DNA of 64,000 bases from Ralstonia pickettii DTP0602 (GTDB lineage: Bacteria > Pseudomonadota > Gammaproteobacteria > Burkholderiales > Burkholderiaceae), in contig CP006668.1 of assembly GCA_000471925.1 (NCBI GenBank), forward strand, positions 2,542,001 to 2,606,000. Reading direction: 5' to 3'. A model generated the notes under the pieces. That model saw nothing but the letters and a program-made list of their open reading frames with translations. It did not search any database and was not told the DNA's origin. This document shows positions 28,432 to 37,022 of this stretch, in pieces (the first letter of the stretch is position 1; each line of letters starts with the position of its first letter). The translations under genes were made by a program, and so were the position numbers.

Positions 28432-28779
28432 GATGGCGGGTGTCGTCTCTTGTCAGGTATCGAATTGCCGGGAAGCCGGCGCGGGCGGAAATGCGTAAGT
28501 GGCTGCCCTGATATTCTTGTCCGCCACGGCACGGGCTGACAAACAAGAAAAACGTCGGGCGAGGGCAAGCCTAGATTTACGGGTCCCATGCCCCGTGCTA
28601 TAACGGTCGCGGCATCGACGCCCGACGATCACGCCAGGCAAGCTTGCACGGCTGTGCCATCCTCCCCGGGACATGCCGCGACGACTGGCGCACTTCCTGC
28701 ATAGCAAGGCATTGACTCCCAGCCGAGGTCGACCATCGACCGACCGAGGAGCCCCCGACTCCTCCCGATTCAAAGACCT
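28432..28779. other. Divergent aldolase-LysR intergenic region
   Basis: 348 bp with no credible gene. It carries conserved element A (28538-28571). Just beside it, at 28515, a partial inverted match TTCTTGT is seen. The rest shows no clear structure. Confidence 0.7.
28538..28571 (-). promoter_or_regulatory. Conserved bipartite element, copy A (aldolase gene)
   Basis: On the plus strand GACAAACAAGAA, 12 bases, then AGGGCAAGCC. Read toward the aldolase gene it is GGCTTGCCCT followed by TTCTTGTTTGTC, ending 107 bp before the start codon. Near-identical copies B and C precede hyuA and the Bug gene in the same relative orientation. It could be a regulator site or a shared promoter (TTGCCC as -35, weak -10 in TTGTTT). 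Confidence 0.75.
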
Positions 28780-29745
28780 ATGCAATACAGACTGCCGCCC
28801 CTGAACACGCTTCGCATTTTCGAGGCCATCTATCGCCGTGGCTCCATCCGCCAGGCCGCCGCCGAACTTTGCCTGACGCCGCAGGCGATCAGCCAGCAAC
28901 TGAAGATCCTGGAGTCCTCACTGGGGCTGAGCCTGTTCGAGCGCAGTATCCGCAGCCTGACGCCCACCGAAGCCGCCAGGCGTCTCTACGGCCCCGTCAA
29001 GCAGGGGCTGGACCAGTTCGCCGAGGGCGTCAGTTCCGTGACCGGCGAAACGGCCAGGAAAAGCCTGTACCTGCATGTGAGCCCCTATTTCGCTACCCAC
29101 TACCTGGTGCGCAATCTGGGAAACTTCACGGCCGACCTGCCCGAGCTGGAATTCCGCATGTCCGTCGGCGTGGAGATGGTGGACCTCGATCATCAGGGCA
29201 TCGACGCCGCCATCCATTGGGGCTACGGCGGCAGCAGCGCACTGACCGAGATCCCGCTGATCGAGGATCTGAAAGTGCTGGTCGCCGCCCCGTCGCTACT
29301 GGCGCGCCAGCCTATCAGCTCGCCGGAGGACCTGCTGCACCACAGCCTGGTCCTGCCGCTTGCCAGGAACTCGCTGTGGCAAGACACGCTGGAGATGCTG
29401 GGGCTTCAGCCGAAGGCCAGCCAGCCTGTCCTGCAACTGCATACCCACGATGCCATGCTCGAGGCGACCCTGGCCGGGCTGGGAATCGGCTTTATTTCCT
29501 ACCTGGACGCGTTGAAGCATATTGAAGCCGGGCAGCTGGTGGCGCCGCTCGGCGTGGATCTGTTGCGACGGCTGCCCCTGGAGAAGAGCCCGCGCTTCTT
29601 TCTCTGCTTCAAGCAGGAGCGCGCGCACGCGCCGTTGCTCAAGCACTTTATCGAATGGCTGCTCGAGTACGTCTGCCAGCCCGAAGTGGTCGGCTACGAA
29701 TCGAGATGCCGGCAGCGCAATGACCTGGGGCCGGCAGCCGCGTGA
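28780..29745 (+). CDS. LysR-family regulator (GcvA-like)
   Basis: A 321-residue regulator with N-terminal helix-turn-helix (LPPLNTLRIFEAIYRRGSIRQAAAELCLTPQAISQQLKILESSLG) and a substrate-binding domain (VSPYFATHYLVRNLGNFTADLPELEFRM). The opening and the TPQAISQQLK recognition helix are GcvA-like. It is divergent from the aldolase gene and convergent with hyuB. It is the natural candidate to read element copies A, B and C, which is inference. Confidence 0.9.
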   Translation: MQYRLPPLNTLRIFEAIYRRGSIRQAAAELCLTPQAISQQLKILESSLGLSLFERSIRSLTPTEAARRLYGPVKQGLDQFAEGVSSVTGETARKSLYLHVSPYFATHYLVRNLGNFTADLPELEFRMSVGVEMVDLDHQGIDAAIHWGYGGSSALTEIPLIEDLKVLVAAPSLLARQPISSPEDLLHHSLVLPLARNSLWQDTLEMLGLQPKASQPVLQLHTHDAMLEATLAGLGIGFISYLDALKHIEAGQLVAPLGVDLLRRLPLEKSPRFFLCFKQERAHAPLLKHFIEWLLEYVCQPEVVGYESRCRQRNDLGPAAA

Positions 29746-29763
29746 TACGGCGCCGGCCCCAGG
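29724..29763. terminator. Bidirectional hairpin between LysR and hyuB
   Basis: 12-bp perfect arms (29724-29735 and 29752-29763), with a 16-base loop that contains the LysR stop codon. It lies between convergent genes. There is no T-run, so its terminator role is tentative. Confidence 0.5.
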
Positions 29764-29789
29764 TGGAAGCCGAGGTCTGAGCCGGCCGC

Positions 29790-31475
29790 TCAGTCGGTTT
29801 TGCCTGCCGCCGATGCAAAGGCGTGCGGGTAGTCATGCTCGGCCTGCTGACGGCTCAGGTAGCCGAACGCGACGTCACGCCTGACCAGGTCCTGGGCACG
29901 CTCGCTGGCCTGCCCGTTGCCGCCGCCACCAGGCAGGTCAAGCACCAGCCTGCGGCCCGACGGGATCGCTTGCTTGCCCTTGGTCTTCAGGATCGTGCCA
30001 TCGTCAAGCGCTACTCGGCCGACGGCACCGTCGCCGCCGCCGTTATGGCCCCTCGCGGGGAACGCCACGCGATCGAACATGGCGTTGAGGCTGAACTGGT
30101 AACCCTCGCACGCACTGATCTCGATGTGCTGCCCCAGGCCGCCCCGCCACTTTCCCGACCCCGACGAGTCCGGCCGCAGCTCCTTGCGCCAGATCACGAT
30201 CGGGCCGACGCTCTCGGTCACCTCCACCGACATGGCATGCACCCCGCTCGGGAATGCCGTCGCGCTGAGCCCGTCGCTGGCCGGACGCGCTCCCGTGCCG
30301 CCGGTGTTGAACATCAGGACTTCATGCTGGCGCCCGCTGGTCTCGGGGGCGATGCCCTCGAAGCGCATCTGCAGGTTCCACAGCGCACTGGCGCCTTCGG
30401 CGGGAACGGTCCGCGGGCACAGCGGCTGCAGCGCGCCCAGGATGACGTCCGGAATCAGGTGACCCAGCACGTGCCGTACCGACACCGGACAGGGCCGCGG
30501 CGCGTTCAGGATGCAGCCATCCGGGGCTGAAATGTCGAATGGCAGCAAGGAGCCCCAGTTATTGGGAATGTCCGGTGCGATCGCGCACTTGAGCGCATAG
30601 CAGGCGTAGGCCTTGGTGTAGGTCAGCGGCACGTTGATGCCAAAGCGGCTGGTGCCCGAGGTGCCGGCGAAATCCGCATGGAGCGTGCCGGACCGGGCCT
30701 CGACCGCCACCTTCAGGTCGATCGGGCGCTCGTAGCCGTCAACCGTCATCGCATAGCGGTGTTGCCCGCCCTGCAGCGCCGCGATGCGTGCCCGGGTGGC
30801 CCGCTCGCTGTGAGCGAAGATGAAGCCAGCCAGGGCTTCGAGATCCGGGAGCGAGAATTCGTCCAGCATCGCGTCCAGGCGACGCCGGCCGGTCTCATTG
30901 CAGGCCGCGAGCGACTGGAAGTCGCCGATGACCTGGTCTTGCTCGCGCACGTTGGATCGCAGGATCGCAATGAGATCCTGATTGAGCTCCCCGCGCTTGT
31001 AGAGCTTCATCGGCGGAATGCAGATCCCCTCCTCGAAGACATCCCCCGCGTCCGGCCCGAAGCCCCTGCCACCGATGTCCACGACATGCGCGGTCGATGC
31101 GAAGTAGCCGATCAGGCGGTGCCCTCCGCCGTGCGGGCGGAACACCGGCGTGATCACGGTAATGTCATGCAAATGCCCCGTTCCCATCCAGGGGTCGTTC
31201 GTCACCAGCACGTCGCCGGGCTCCAGTCGTGCCGGCTCGAACAAGCGCGCGAAGTGTGCCACCGACTCTGCCATGGAGTTGACATGGCCGGGCGTGCCGG
31301 TGACGGCCTGCGCGACCATGCGGCCCTGACCGTCGAAGACCCCGGCGGACAGGTCGCCTGCCTCGCGCACGCTGGTGCAGAATGCGGTGCGCATCAGGGT
31401 GATGGCCTGTTCCTCCACCACCGAGATCAGGCGGTTCCACATGATCTGGTGGTGTACGGCGATTTGGTTGCTCAT
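29790..31475 (-). CDS. Hydantoinase B/oxoprolinase family protein (HyuB)
   Basis: A 561-residue subunit matching HyuB: IAVHHQIMWNRLISVVEEQAITLMRTAFCTSVREAGDLSAGVFD, VTNDPWMGTGHLHDITVITPVF and the C-terminal SSGSGKWRGGLGQHIEI. With HyuA it forms an ATP-dependent amide or hydantoin-ring hydrolase (N-methylhydantoinase, oxoprolinase) or a related acetone-carboxylase-like enzyme. A GAGGAG Shine-Dalgarno lies before the ATG, 11 bp after hyuA. Length is in the usual range for HyuB (500-600). Confidence 0.92.
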   Translation of the reverse strand: MSNQIAVHHQIMWNRLISVVEEQAITLMRTAFCTSVREAGDLSAGVFDGQGRMVAQAVTGTPGHVNSMAESVAHFARLFEPARLEPGDVLVTNDPWMGTGHLHDITVITPVFRPHGGGHRLIGYFASTAHVVDIGGRGFGPDAGDVFEEGICIPPMKLYKRGELNQDLIAILRSNVREQDQVIGDFQSLAACNETGRRRLDAMLDEFSLPDLEALAGFIFAHSERATRARIAALQGGQHRYAMTVDGYERPIDLKVAVEARSGTLHADFAGTSGTSRFGINVPLTYTKAYACYALKCAIAPDIPNNWGSLLPFDISAPDGCILNAPRPCPVSVRHVLGHLIPDVILGALQPLCPRTVPAEGASALWNLQMRFEGIAPETSGRQHEVLMFNTGGTGARPASDGLSATAFPSGVHAMSVEVTESVGPIVIWRKELRPDSSGSGKWRGGLGQHIEISACEGYQFSLNAMFDRVAFPARGHNGGGDGAVGRVALDDGTILKTKGKQAIPSGRRLVLDLPGGGGNGQASERAQDLVRRDVAFGYLSRQQAEHDYPHAFASAAGKTD

Positions 31476-31486
31476 GGTTCCACTCC

Positions 31487-33586
31487 TCAGTTGCGGCGCT
31501 CGATCAGCAGGCTGTCATCCTGCAGCCGCGTGACCCGGTAGTCTGGGCTGACATAGGTAGAAGTCTCGCGTTCGACGACGATCAGCGGCCCGTCGATGCC
31601 GACACTTTGCACGAGCTGCCCGCGCTCATAGATGGCACAGCGGTGTTGCTGCCCGGTCTTCGCATCGAAGACATCCCGCCATGCCATGGGCGGCGTGGCG
31701 GCCGCGCCCAAGGGCGCCTGTCCGCTGCCGTCAGGCACGCGTTGCGGCGCGTTCCGCCCGGTCCGCAGCGACAGCGACCAGCTGACGACCTCGACGTCGA
31801 GGCCGTCGACGGCATGCCCGAACAGCTCGATATAGGAGGAGACGAAGCGGTCGCGCAGCGTTGCCGCGCTGGCCGCGTCAAAGCGTTCGATATCCACGGG
31901 GATGGGGATCTCCCAGCCCTGCCCCGCGTAACGCATGAAAGCGCGCAGCTCCCGGATGGTGTCGCCCTGGTAGCCGGCATCGCGCAGGAAAGACGACACC
32001 TCCGCCTCCATCTGCCCCAGGAGCCCGGTAACGGTGCCGGCATCGAATTCGCCCAGGCGCATCACGGCGCTGCGCAGCGACTCGTAGGAGAACGGCGCGC
32101 GAAGAAAACCGATTGCCGACCCGACTCCCGCTCCGGCGGGCACCAGCAGCCTGCGAATGCCCAGCTTCTCGCACAGGCGCACGGCGTGAAGCGGGGCGGC
32201 GCCCCCATAGGCGATCATGGTGTATTGCTCCAGGTCGCGGCCATTCTCGACTGCATGCATGCGCGCGGCGTTGGCCATGTTTTCGTCGACCACTTCCGCA
32301 ACGGCATGGGCAGCCTGTAGCGGTTCGCTGTCGAGCGGTCCGGCGATGTCGTTGGCCAGCGCGAGCTCCGATGCGGCACGGTCAAGCTGGATGCTGCCGC
32401 CGGCAAAGCGGCCGGGATCGAGCTTGCCCAGCACCAGGTCGGCATCGGTGACCGTGGGGCGTTCGCCTCCGCGGCCATAACAAGCCGGTCCCGGCTCCGA
32501 ACCTGCGCTCGCCGGGCCCACGCGGACCTGTTTCAGGTCGTCGACGTGGGCAATGGAGCCCCCGCCCGCGCCGATTTCGATCATCTCGATCACGGGGATC
32601 GAGATCGGCATCCCGCTGCCCTTCTTGAAACGGTAGGTGCGCGCCACTTCAAAGACACGTCCCGTCTTGGGCACCTGGTCCTCGATCAGGCAGATCTTCG
32701 CCGTGGTGCCGCCCATGTCGAACGACACTACGTTCGGCAAGGCATGACGGGTGGCGATATGGCTGGCGAAGATCGCTCCGCCCGCCGGGCCGGATTCCAG
32801 CAGCCGGACGGGAAACTCGGCGGCGCTGCGCAACGACATCAGCCCGCCGCCCGAGTGGATCAGATACAAGGGGCACCGCATGCCTTCCCGGGCCAGTGCA
32901 TCGGTAAGCCGGTTCAGGTAAGAGGAAATCAGGGGCTTGACGTAGGCATTCGCGCAGACGGTGTTGAATCGCTCGAACTCCCGGATCTGCGGCGAGACCT
33001 CGCTGGAAATGGAGATGGCGATGTCCGGCAGGGCCTGCGCGATGAGATCGCGTACCGCGCGCTCGTGCGCGTCGTTGCGATAGCTGTGCATCAGCCCGAT
33101 GGCAACGCTTTCGTACTCACCGGCGCGCAGTTTCCGTATCACCTGATCGACACCAGCCTGGGCCAATGGCACCAGTTCCCGCCCCCGCGCGTCCAGCCGT
33201 CCGGCTACGGTGAAGCGGTCATTGCGCGGAATCAGCGGGGCCGGCAGTTCGATGCCCAGGTCGTACTGCTCGAACCGCCCTTCGGTACGCATCTCGATAA
33301 CGTCGCGAAAGCCCTCGGAGGTAATAAAGGCCGTGTGCGCGCCGCGCCGCTCGATCAGCGCGTTGGTGGCGAGCGTCGTGCCGTGGATGATCGTGCCGAT
33401 CTGCGCCACCGCGATGGCGGCCTCGCGCGCGGCGGCCTTCAGTCCCGCGACGATCGCGCGCTCAGGCATTTCATAGTCGGTCAGGATCTTCGCCGTGTAG
33501 ATCTTTCCGTCGCACTCCAGGGCGACGTCGGTGAAGGTGCCGCCGATATCGACGCCCGCCCTGATGTTTTGCGTGTTCGTACCCAT
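31487..33586 (-). CDS. Hydantoinase A/oxoprolinase family protein (HyuA)
   Basis: A 699-residue ATP-binding subunit: GVDIGGTFTDVALECDGKIYTAKILT (ASKHA phosphate-1 loop), IHGTTLATNALIERRGAHTAFITSEGFRD, YLIHSGGGLMS, VVSFDMGGTTAKICLIED and IEIGAGGGSIAHVD, all HyuA hallmarks. It activates the carbonyl of the ring or amide with ATP for HyuB. It is first in a two-gene operon, with element B 104 bp before its start. The substrate is not determinable from sequence. Confidence 0.93.
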   Translation of the reverse strand: MGTNTQNIRAGVDIGGTFTDVALECDGKIYTAKILTDYEMPERAIVAGLKAAAREAAIAVAQIGTIIHGTTLATNALIERRGAHTAFITSEGFRDVIEMRTEGRFEQYDLGIELPAPLIPRNDRFTVAGRLDARGRELVPLAQAGVDQVIRKLRAGEYESVAIGLMHSYRNDAHERAVRDLIAQALPDIAISISSEVSPQIREFERFNTVCANAYVKPLISSYLNRLTDALAREGMRCPLYLIHSGGGLMSLRSAAEFPVRLLESGPAGGAIFASHIATRHALPNVVSFDMGGTTAKICLIEDQVPKTGRVFEVARTYRFKKGSGMPISIPVIEMIEIGAGGGSIAHVDDLKQVRVGPASAGSEPGPACYGRGGERPTVTDADLVLGKLDPGRFAGGSIQLDRAASELALANDIAGPLDSEPLQAAHAVAEVVDENMANAARMHAVENGRDLEQYTMIAYGGAAPLHAVRLCEKLGIRRLLVPAGAGVGSAIGFLRAPFSYESLRSAVMRLGEFDAGTVTGLLGQMEAEVSSFLRDAGYQGDTIRELRAFMRYAGQGWEIPIPVDIERFDAASAATLRDRFVSSYIELFGHAVDGLDVEVVSWSLSLRTGRNAPQRVPDGSGQAPLGAAATPPMAWRDVFDAKTGQQHRCAIYERGQLVQSVGIDGPLIVVERETSTYVSPDYRVTRLQDDSLLIERRN

Positions 33587-33689
33587 TGTCTCGATGCCCT
33601 TGCCTCAAGTGGTTTGCCGCGACGGGTGCGTTGCACCGATTGCTTCGACGTCGCGATGCAATGCATCTTCGGCGATCGATGTGGCGGGT

Positions 33690-33722
33690 GACAAACAAGA
33701 AATTGATGCGCTAGGGCAAGCC
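33690..33722 (-). promoter_or_regulatory. Conserved bipartite element, copy B (hyuA operon)
   Basis: GACAAACAAGAA, 11 bases, AGGGCAAGCC on the plus strand. Read toward hyuA it ends 104 bp before the start. It shares an extended match to copy C on both flanks. Confidence 0.8.
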
Positions 33723-33862
33723 ACACTGATCCGGGATAAACCCTAGGCCTGGGCAGAAGCATGGAAGCGAGGCGCGGTCCGGTGGCCGCCATGCACCACC
33801 AGTGTGACGAGGCGGCTGTGCGATGCACCAGTTCCGACTTGGGGTTTCCACGGAACCAGCAA

Positions 33863-33896
33863 GGCTTGTCCTGGCGCCATCAATTTCTTGTTTGTC
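33863..33896 (+). promoter_or_regulatory. Conserved bipartite element, copy C (Bug gene)
   Basis: GGCTTGTCCT, 12 bases, TTCTTGTTTGTC on the plus strand, pointing at the Bug gene whose start is 150 bp downstream. It is inverted relative to copies A and B, matching the reversed direction of the gene it precedes. Confidence 0.8.
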
Positions 33897-34045
33897 GCCG
33901 GCGATATCGATCGCCGATGATGCCCGTATGGCGACCTTGGGCCGCACGGCACCACAGGTAGAGCACCCGACGAACCTGGCGGCTGGATTGCGCTTGTTCC
34001 TTCTTACGCCAGGTACGCTTTATCCCCACCTAGAGGATGATTGTC

Positions 34046-35014
34046 ATGAAGTTTGCTGTTACCTTCTTCGCCGCGTGCCTCACGCTGACCTCGACGCAGT
34101 CGCTGGCGCAGCCGGCCGAATATCCCACCAAGCCGATTCGCCTGGTTGTGCCGTATCCGGCAGGCGGGTCGACCGATGCGGTCGCACGCCTCGTCGGTCA
34201 AAAGCTCTCCGCGAAGCTGGGCCAGCCTGTCGTGGTCGAAAACAGGCCGGGAGCGAGCGAGACCATCGCCGCGAGCTTCGTGGCCAAGTCCCCGGCCGAC
34301 GGCTACACCCTCTTCCTCTCCACCATGACGGGGCTAACGGTCAACCCAAGCCTGTTCAGCAAGCTGTCGTACGCCCCGCAAAAGGATTTCGCCCCGATTG
34401 CCCTGGCGGCAACGATCCCCAGTGTCGTCGTCGTGAATCCGAACGTGCCGGTGCAATCCATGGCGCAGTTGCTCGACTACCTGAAGGCCCGGCCCGGCAT
34501 CGCCTATGCATCGGGAGGAAACGGAACGCCGAACCACCTTGGCATGGAGTTGTACAAGAAGGCGACCAACGTGAGCCCGATGCACGTCCCGTACAAGGGT
34601 GGTGCGCCGGCGCTGCAGGACCTGATGGCTGGCCAGGTTCAGGTCATGCTCGGGCTGATACCCGAGGCGATGCCCCTGGTCAAGGCGGGCAAGCTGAAGG
34701 CCCTGGCGGTAACCACCGCGAAGCGCGTTCCCGACTATCCCGATCTGCCTACGGTGTCTGAGTCGGGAGTGCCAGGATTCGAGCTGATCTTCTGGTCCGC
34801 GTTCGTGGCGCCGGCCGGTACGCCCAAGGAGATCGTCACGAAGCTCAACCAGGCCATCGACGGGATTCTCCATGAGAAGGAAACCGTCGCCAAGATGACC
34901 GAGATGGGACTCACTCCCGCAGGCGGATCACCGGAACAACTCGGCGCGCTGATCAAGAGCGAGACCGTCAAGTGGAAGAAGGTCGTCGACGACGTGGGGA
35001 TCAAGCTGGATTGA
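34046..35014 (+). CDS. Bug/TctC-family periplasmic solute-binding protein
   Basis: A 322-residue Bug protein: signal peptide MKFAVTFFAACLTLTSTQSLA, then YPTKPIRLVVPYPAGGSTDAVARL, PADGYTLFLS, and MHVPYKGGAPALQDLMAGQVQVMLG. Start chosen at 34046 because GAGG lies nine bases before; an in-frame ATG at 34037 would be too close to it. It probably captures the carboxylate or amide substrate handled by the HyuAB/aldolase genes; element C lies upstream. No TctA/TctB partner is nearby. Confidence 0.92.
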   Translation: MKFAVTFFAACLTLTSTQSLAQPAEYPTKPIRLVVPYPAGGSTDAVARLVGQKLSAKLGQPVVVENRPGASETIAASFVAKSPADGYTLFLSTMTGLTVNPSLFSKLSYAPQKDFAPIALAATIPSVVVVNPNVPVQSMAQLLDYLKARPGIAYASGGNGTPNHLGMELYKKATNVSPMHVPYKGGAPALQDLMAGQVQVMLGLIPEAMPLVKAGKLKALAVTTAKRVPDYPDLPTVSESGVPGFELIFWSAFVAPAGTPKEIVTKLNQAIDGILHEKETVAKMTEMGLTPAGGSPEQLGALIKSETVKWKKVVDDVGIKLD

Positions 35015-35122
35015 TCCCCTGCGCTGGCTCCCTCGTGACCCAAGGCATCCGCTTATGTGACGTTTTTGTGCAGCACGGGACCAAAGCGGAGCCATCCTTT
35101 CATCATTGTGACGGCGTACAAC

Positions 35123-35674
35123 ATGGAAAAAGTGAAGTTTATTGAGATGAAGGCCGGTTCGGCGGAAGAGTTCCAGATGCTTGCTGCCCGCGACGAAATC
35201 TATAGCGACGGGTTGCCGCGTCGGCTCATCGATATGCTGAAACTACAGGCGAGCGATGACGGCGGTTACCAGGTGAATCGTCTCGAACATGTGCTGCAGA
35301 CCGCGACCCGCGCCTACCGGGACGGCGCGTCCGAAGAATGGATCGTGGCCGCCCTGCTGCACGACATTGGCGACGTCCTGGCCCCGGACAATCATTCCGC
35401 CGTCGCCGCCGAGATTCTCAGGCCGTTCGTCTCGGAAGAGATCTGCTGGGTGATCAGGCACCACGGGGTCTTCCAGGGGTTCTACTACTGGCACCATATC
35501 GGCCGGGACCAGAACGCGCGCGAAGCCTTTCGCGGCCACCAGTATTTCCAGTCCGCCGAACGGTTCTGCGAGAGATGGGACCAAAGATCATTCGATCCCG
35601 ATTACGACACGCTGCCGCTGCATGTCTTCGAGCCGATCGTGGAACGCGTATTTGCGGCAAAGCGGGCAACATGA
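35123..35674 (+). CDS. HD-domain protein (PhnZ-like)
   Basis: A 183-residue HD-superfamily protein: the His in NRLEHVLQTATRA, the HD pair in VAALLHDIGDVLAPDNHSAVAAEIL, and WVIRHHGVFQGFYYWHHIG, plus Asp in FDPDYD. The pattern is like mixed-valent di-iron oxygenases of the PhnZ/TmpB group and MIOX relatives, and like HD phosphohydrolases; which activity is undecided. The ATG giving MEKVKFIEMKAG is preferred; the longer frame has an implausible N-terminus. It follows the Bug gene by 108 bp and ends in a strong terminator. Confidence 0.8.
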   Translation: MEKVKFIEMKAGSAEEFQMLAARDEIYSDGLPRRLIDMLKLQASDDGGYQVNRLEHVLQTATRAYRDGASEEWIVAALLHDIGDVLAPDNHSAVAAEILRPFVSEEICWVIRHHGVFQGFYYWHHIGRDQNAREAFRGHQYFQSAERFCERWDQRSFDPDYDTLPLHVFEPIVERVFAAKRAT

Positions 35675-35697
35675 GAACTGACGCGGGAAGATCGAAG

Positions 35698-35724
35698 GCG
35701 CGGCGATGCCGCGCTTTTTTTTTT
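35698..35724 (+). terminator. Intrinsic terminator after the HD-protein gene
   Basis: Perfect arms GCGCGGC and GCCGCGC around GAT, followed by ten T. It ends the Bug-HD transcription unit and faces the pca operon. Confidence 0.93.
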
Positions 35725-35761
35725 GCTTCGCCGGGCGGCTCAGTAAGTGGCCACGCCGGTG

Positions 35762-36943
35762 TCAGCTGCCCGGGCTGGCATCCATCGCCGCGAACACTTC
35801 CGCGGCCAGATGGAAGGCGGAGTTCGCCGCGGGCACGCCGCAATAGATCGCGGTTTGCAGCAGCACCTCCTTGATCTCGTCACGCGTCACGCCATTGTTG
35901 GCGGCGGCGCGCAGGTGCAGCGCCAGTTCTTCCGAGCGGTTCAGCGCCACCATCATGGCGATGGTCAGCAGGCTGCGCGTATGCCGCGGCAAGCCCTCGC
36001 GCGTCCAGATCTCGCCCCAGGCGTAGCGTGTGATCAGGTTCTGGAACTCCTCGTTGAGCGGCGTCAGCCGCGCGAGCGAGCGATCGACATGCGCACTGCC
36101 GAGCACGTCGCGCCGCACCGAGAGGCCGGCGTCGTAGCGCGCGTGGTCGTCGGTCACGGGCAGGCGGCCGTGCACGAAATCGATCAGCGCGGCGGTGAAG
36201 CGGCCGGGCTGCTCGAAGCTGGAGATATGCGCGGCAGGCAGTTCGACGAAGCGCGCGCCGGGAATCGCATCGGCCAGCGAGCGGCCCTCCTGTGCACTCG
36301 TCGACGGATCCTGGCTGCCCGCGATAACCAGCACGGGCACCGTGATCGACGACACCCCCTGGCGGAAGTCGGCGTCTCGCACGGCCGCGCAACTGGCCGC
36401 ATAGCCGCGCGGATCGAGCCCCGCGAGCACGCTGCGCAGGCCATCCAGCGCGCGGTCCGCCGTGGCGGCAAACCCCGGCGTAAACCAGCGCTCGACGGAA
36501 GGCGCGACCATCACGGCCATGCCGTCGCGCAGCACGGTGTCGATGCGCGTATTCCATCCATCCGCATTGCCGATCTTCGCGGCGGTATTGGCCAGCACGA
36601 TGCGGGAGAAGCGCTCGGGCGCATGGATGCCCAGCCACATCCCCGTGAGACCGCCCATCGACAGGCCGCAGAACACCGCCTGCCCGATCCCCAATGCGTC
36701 CAGGATAGCGATCACATCGTGCCCGAGTTGCTCGACGGAGAAGGCATCGCCTGGCGCGGTCGAGCGGCCGTGTCCGCGCGTGTCATAGCGCACGACGCGA
36801 AAGCGCCCGGCCAGCGCGGCCGCCTGCGGGTCCCACATGGTGTGGTTGGTGCCGAGCGAGTTGGAGAAGAGGATGGCCGGGGCGGACTCGGGGCCGTCGA
36901 CGGTGTAGAAGAGGCGGGCGCCGGCGTGGTCGAGATAGGGCAA
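35762..36943 (-). CDS. pcaL: Fused beta-ketoadipate enol-lactone hydrolase / gamma-carboxymuconolactone decarboxylase PcaL
   Basis: Two enzymes of the protocatechuate branch in one 393-residue chain. Residues 1-260: alpha/beta hydrolase (PcaD) with RYDTRGHGRS, nucleophile Ser in FCGLSMGGLTG and His in LPAAHISSFEQP. Residues 270-393: carboxymuconolactone decarboxylase (PcaC) with YDAGLSVRRDVLGSAHVD, RSLLTIAMMVALNRSEELALHLRAAANNG and YCGVPAANSAFH. A TTG start is inferred: AAGGAG stands six bases before it and no ATG gives a complete N-terminus. It is last in the pca operon. Fused PcaL occurs in several actinobacteria and proteobacteria. Confidence 0.92.
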   Translation of the reverse strand: MPYLDHAGARLFYTVDGPESAPAILFSNSLGTNHTMWDPQAAALAGRFRVVRYDTRGHGRSTAPGDAFSVEQLGHDVIAILDALGIGQAVFCGLSMGGLTGMWLGIHAPERFSRIVLANTAAKIGNADGWNTRIDTVLRDGMAVMVAPSVERWFTPGFAATADRALDGLRSVLAGLDPRGYAASCAAVRDADFRQGVSSITVPVLVIAGSQDPSTSAQEGRSLADAIPGARFVELPAAHISSFEQPGRFTAALIDFVHGRLPVTDDHARYDAGLSVRRDVLGSAHVDRSLARLTPLNEEFQNLITRYAWGEIWTREGLPRHTRSLLTIAMMVALNRSEELALHLRAAANNGVTRDEIKEVLLQTAIYCGVPAANSAFHLAAEVFAAMDASPGS

Positions 36944-37022
36944 TGCAGTCTCCTTGGGATCGCGGGCGGCCGCGTGGCCGGCGCGTCGTGGTGGTTCGGG
37001 TCTGGGGGCAGTCAGTGCACAG

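Larger units (their letters stand above)
33587..34045. other. Divergent hyuA-Bug intergenic region with a 60-bp inverted duplication
   Basis: 459 bp without a gene. Segments 33664-33722 and 33863-33922 are inverted copies about 80% identical, each holding one bipartite element (B and C). Each presumably forms the promoter region of one of the two divergent genes. Confidence 0.8.

Noticed and set aside
28860..29525. Second frame inside the LysR gene (plus strand, 218 codons)
   Set aside because: Shadow frame within a well-supported LysR gene; composition Arg/Gly/Ala-rich.
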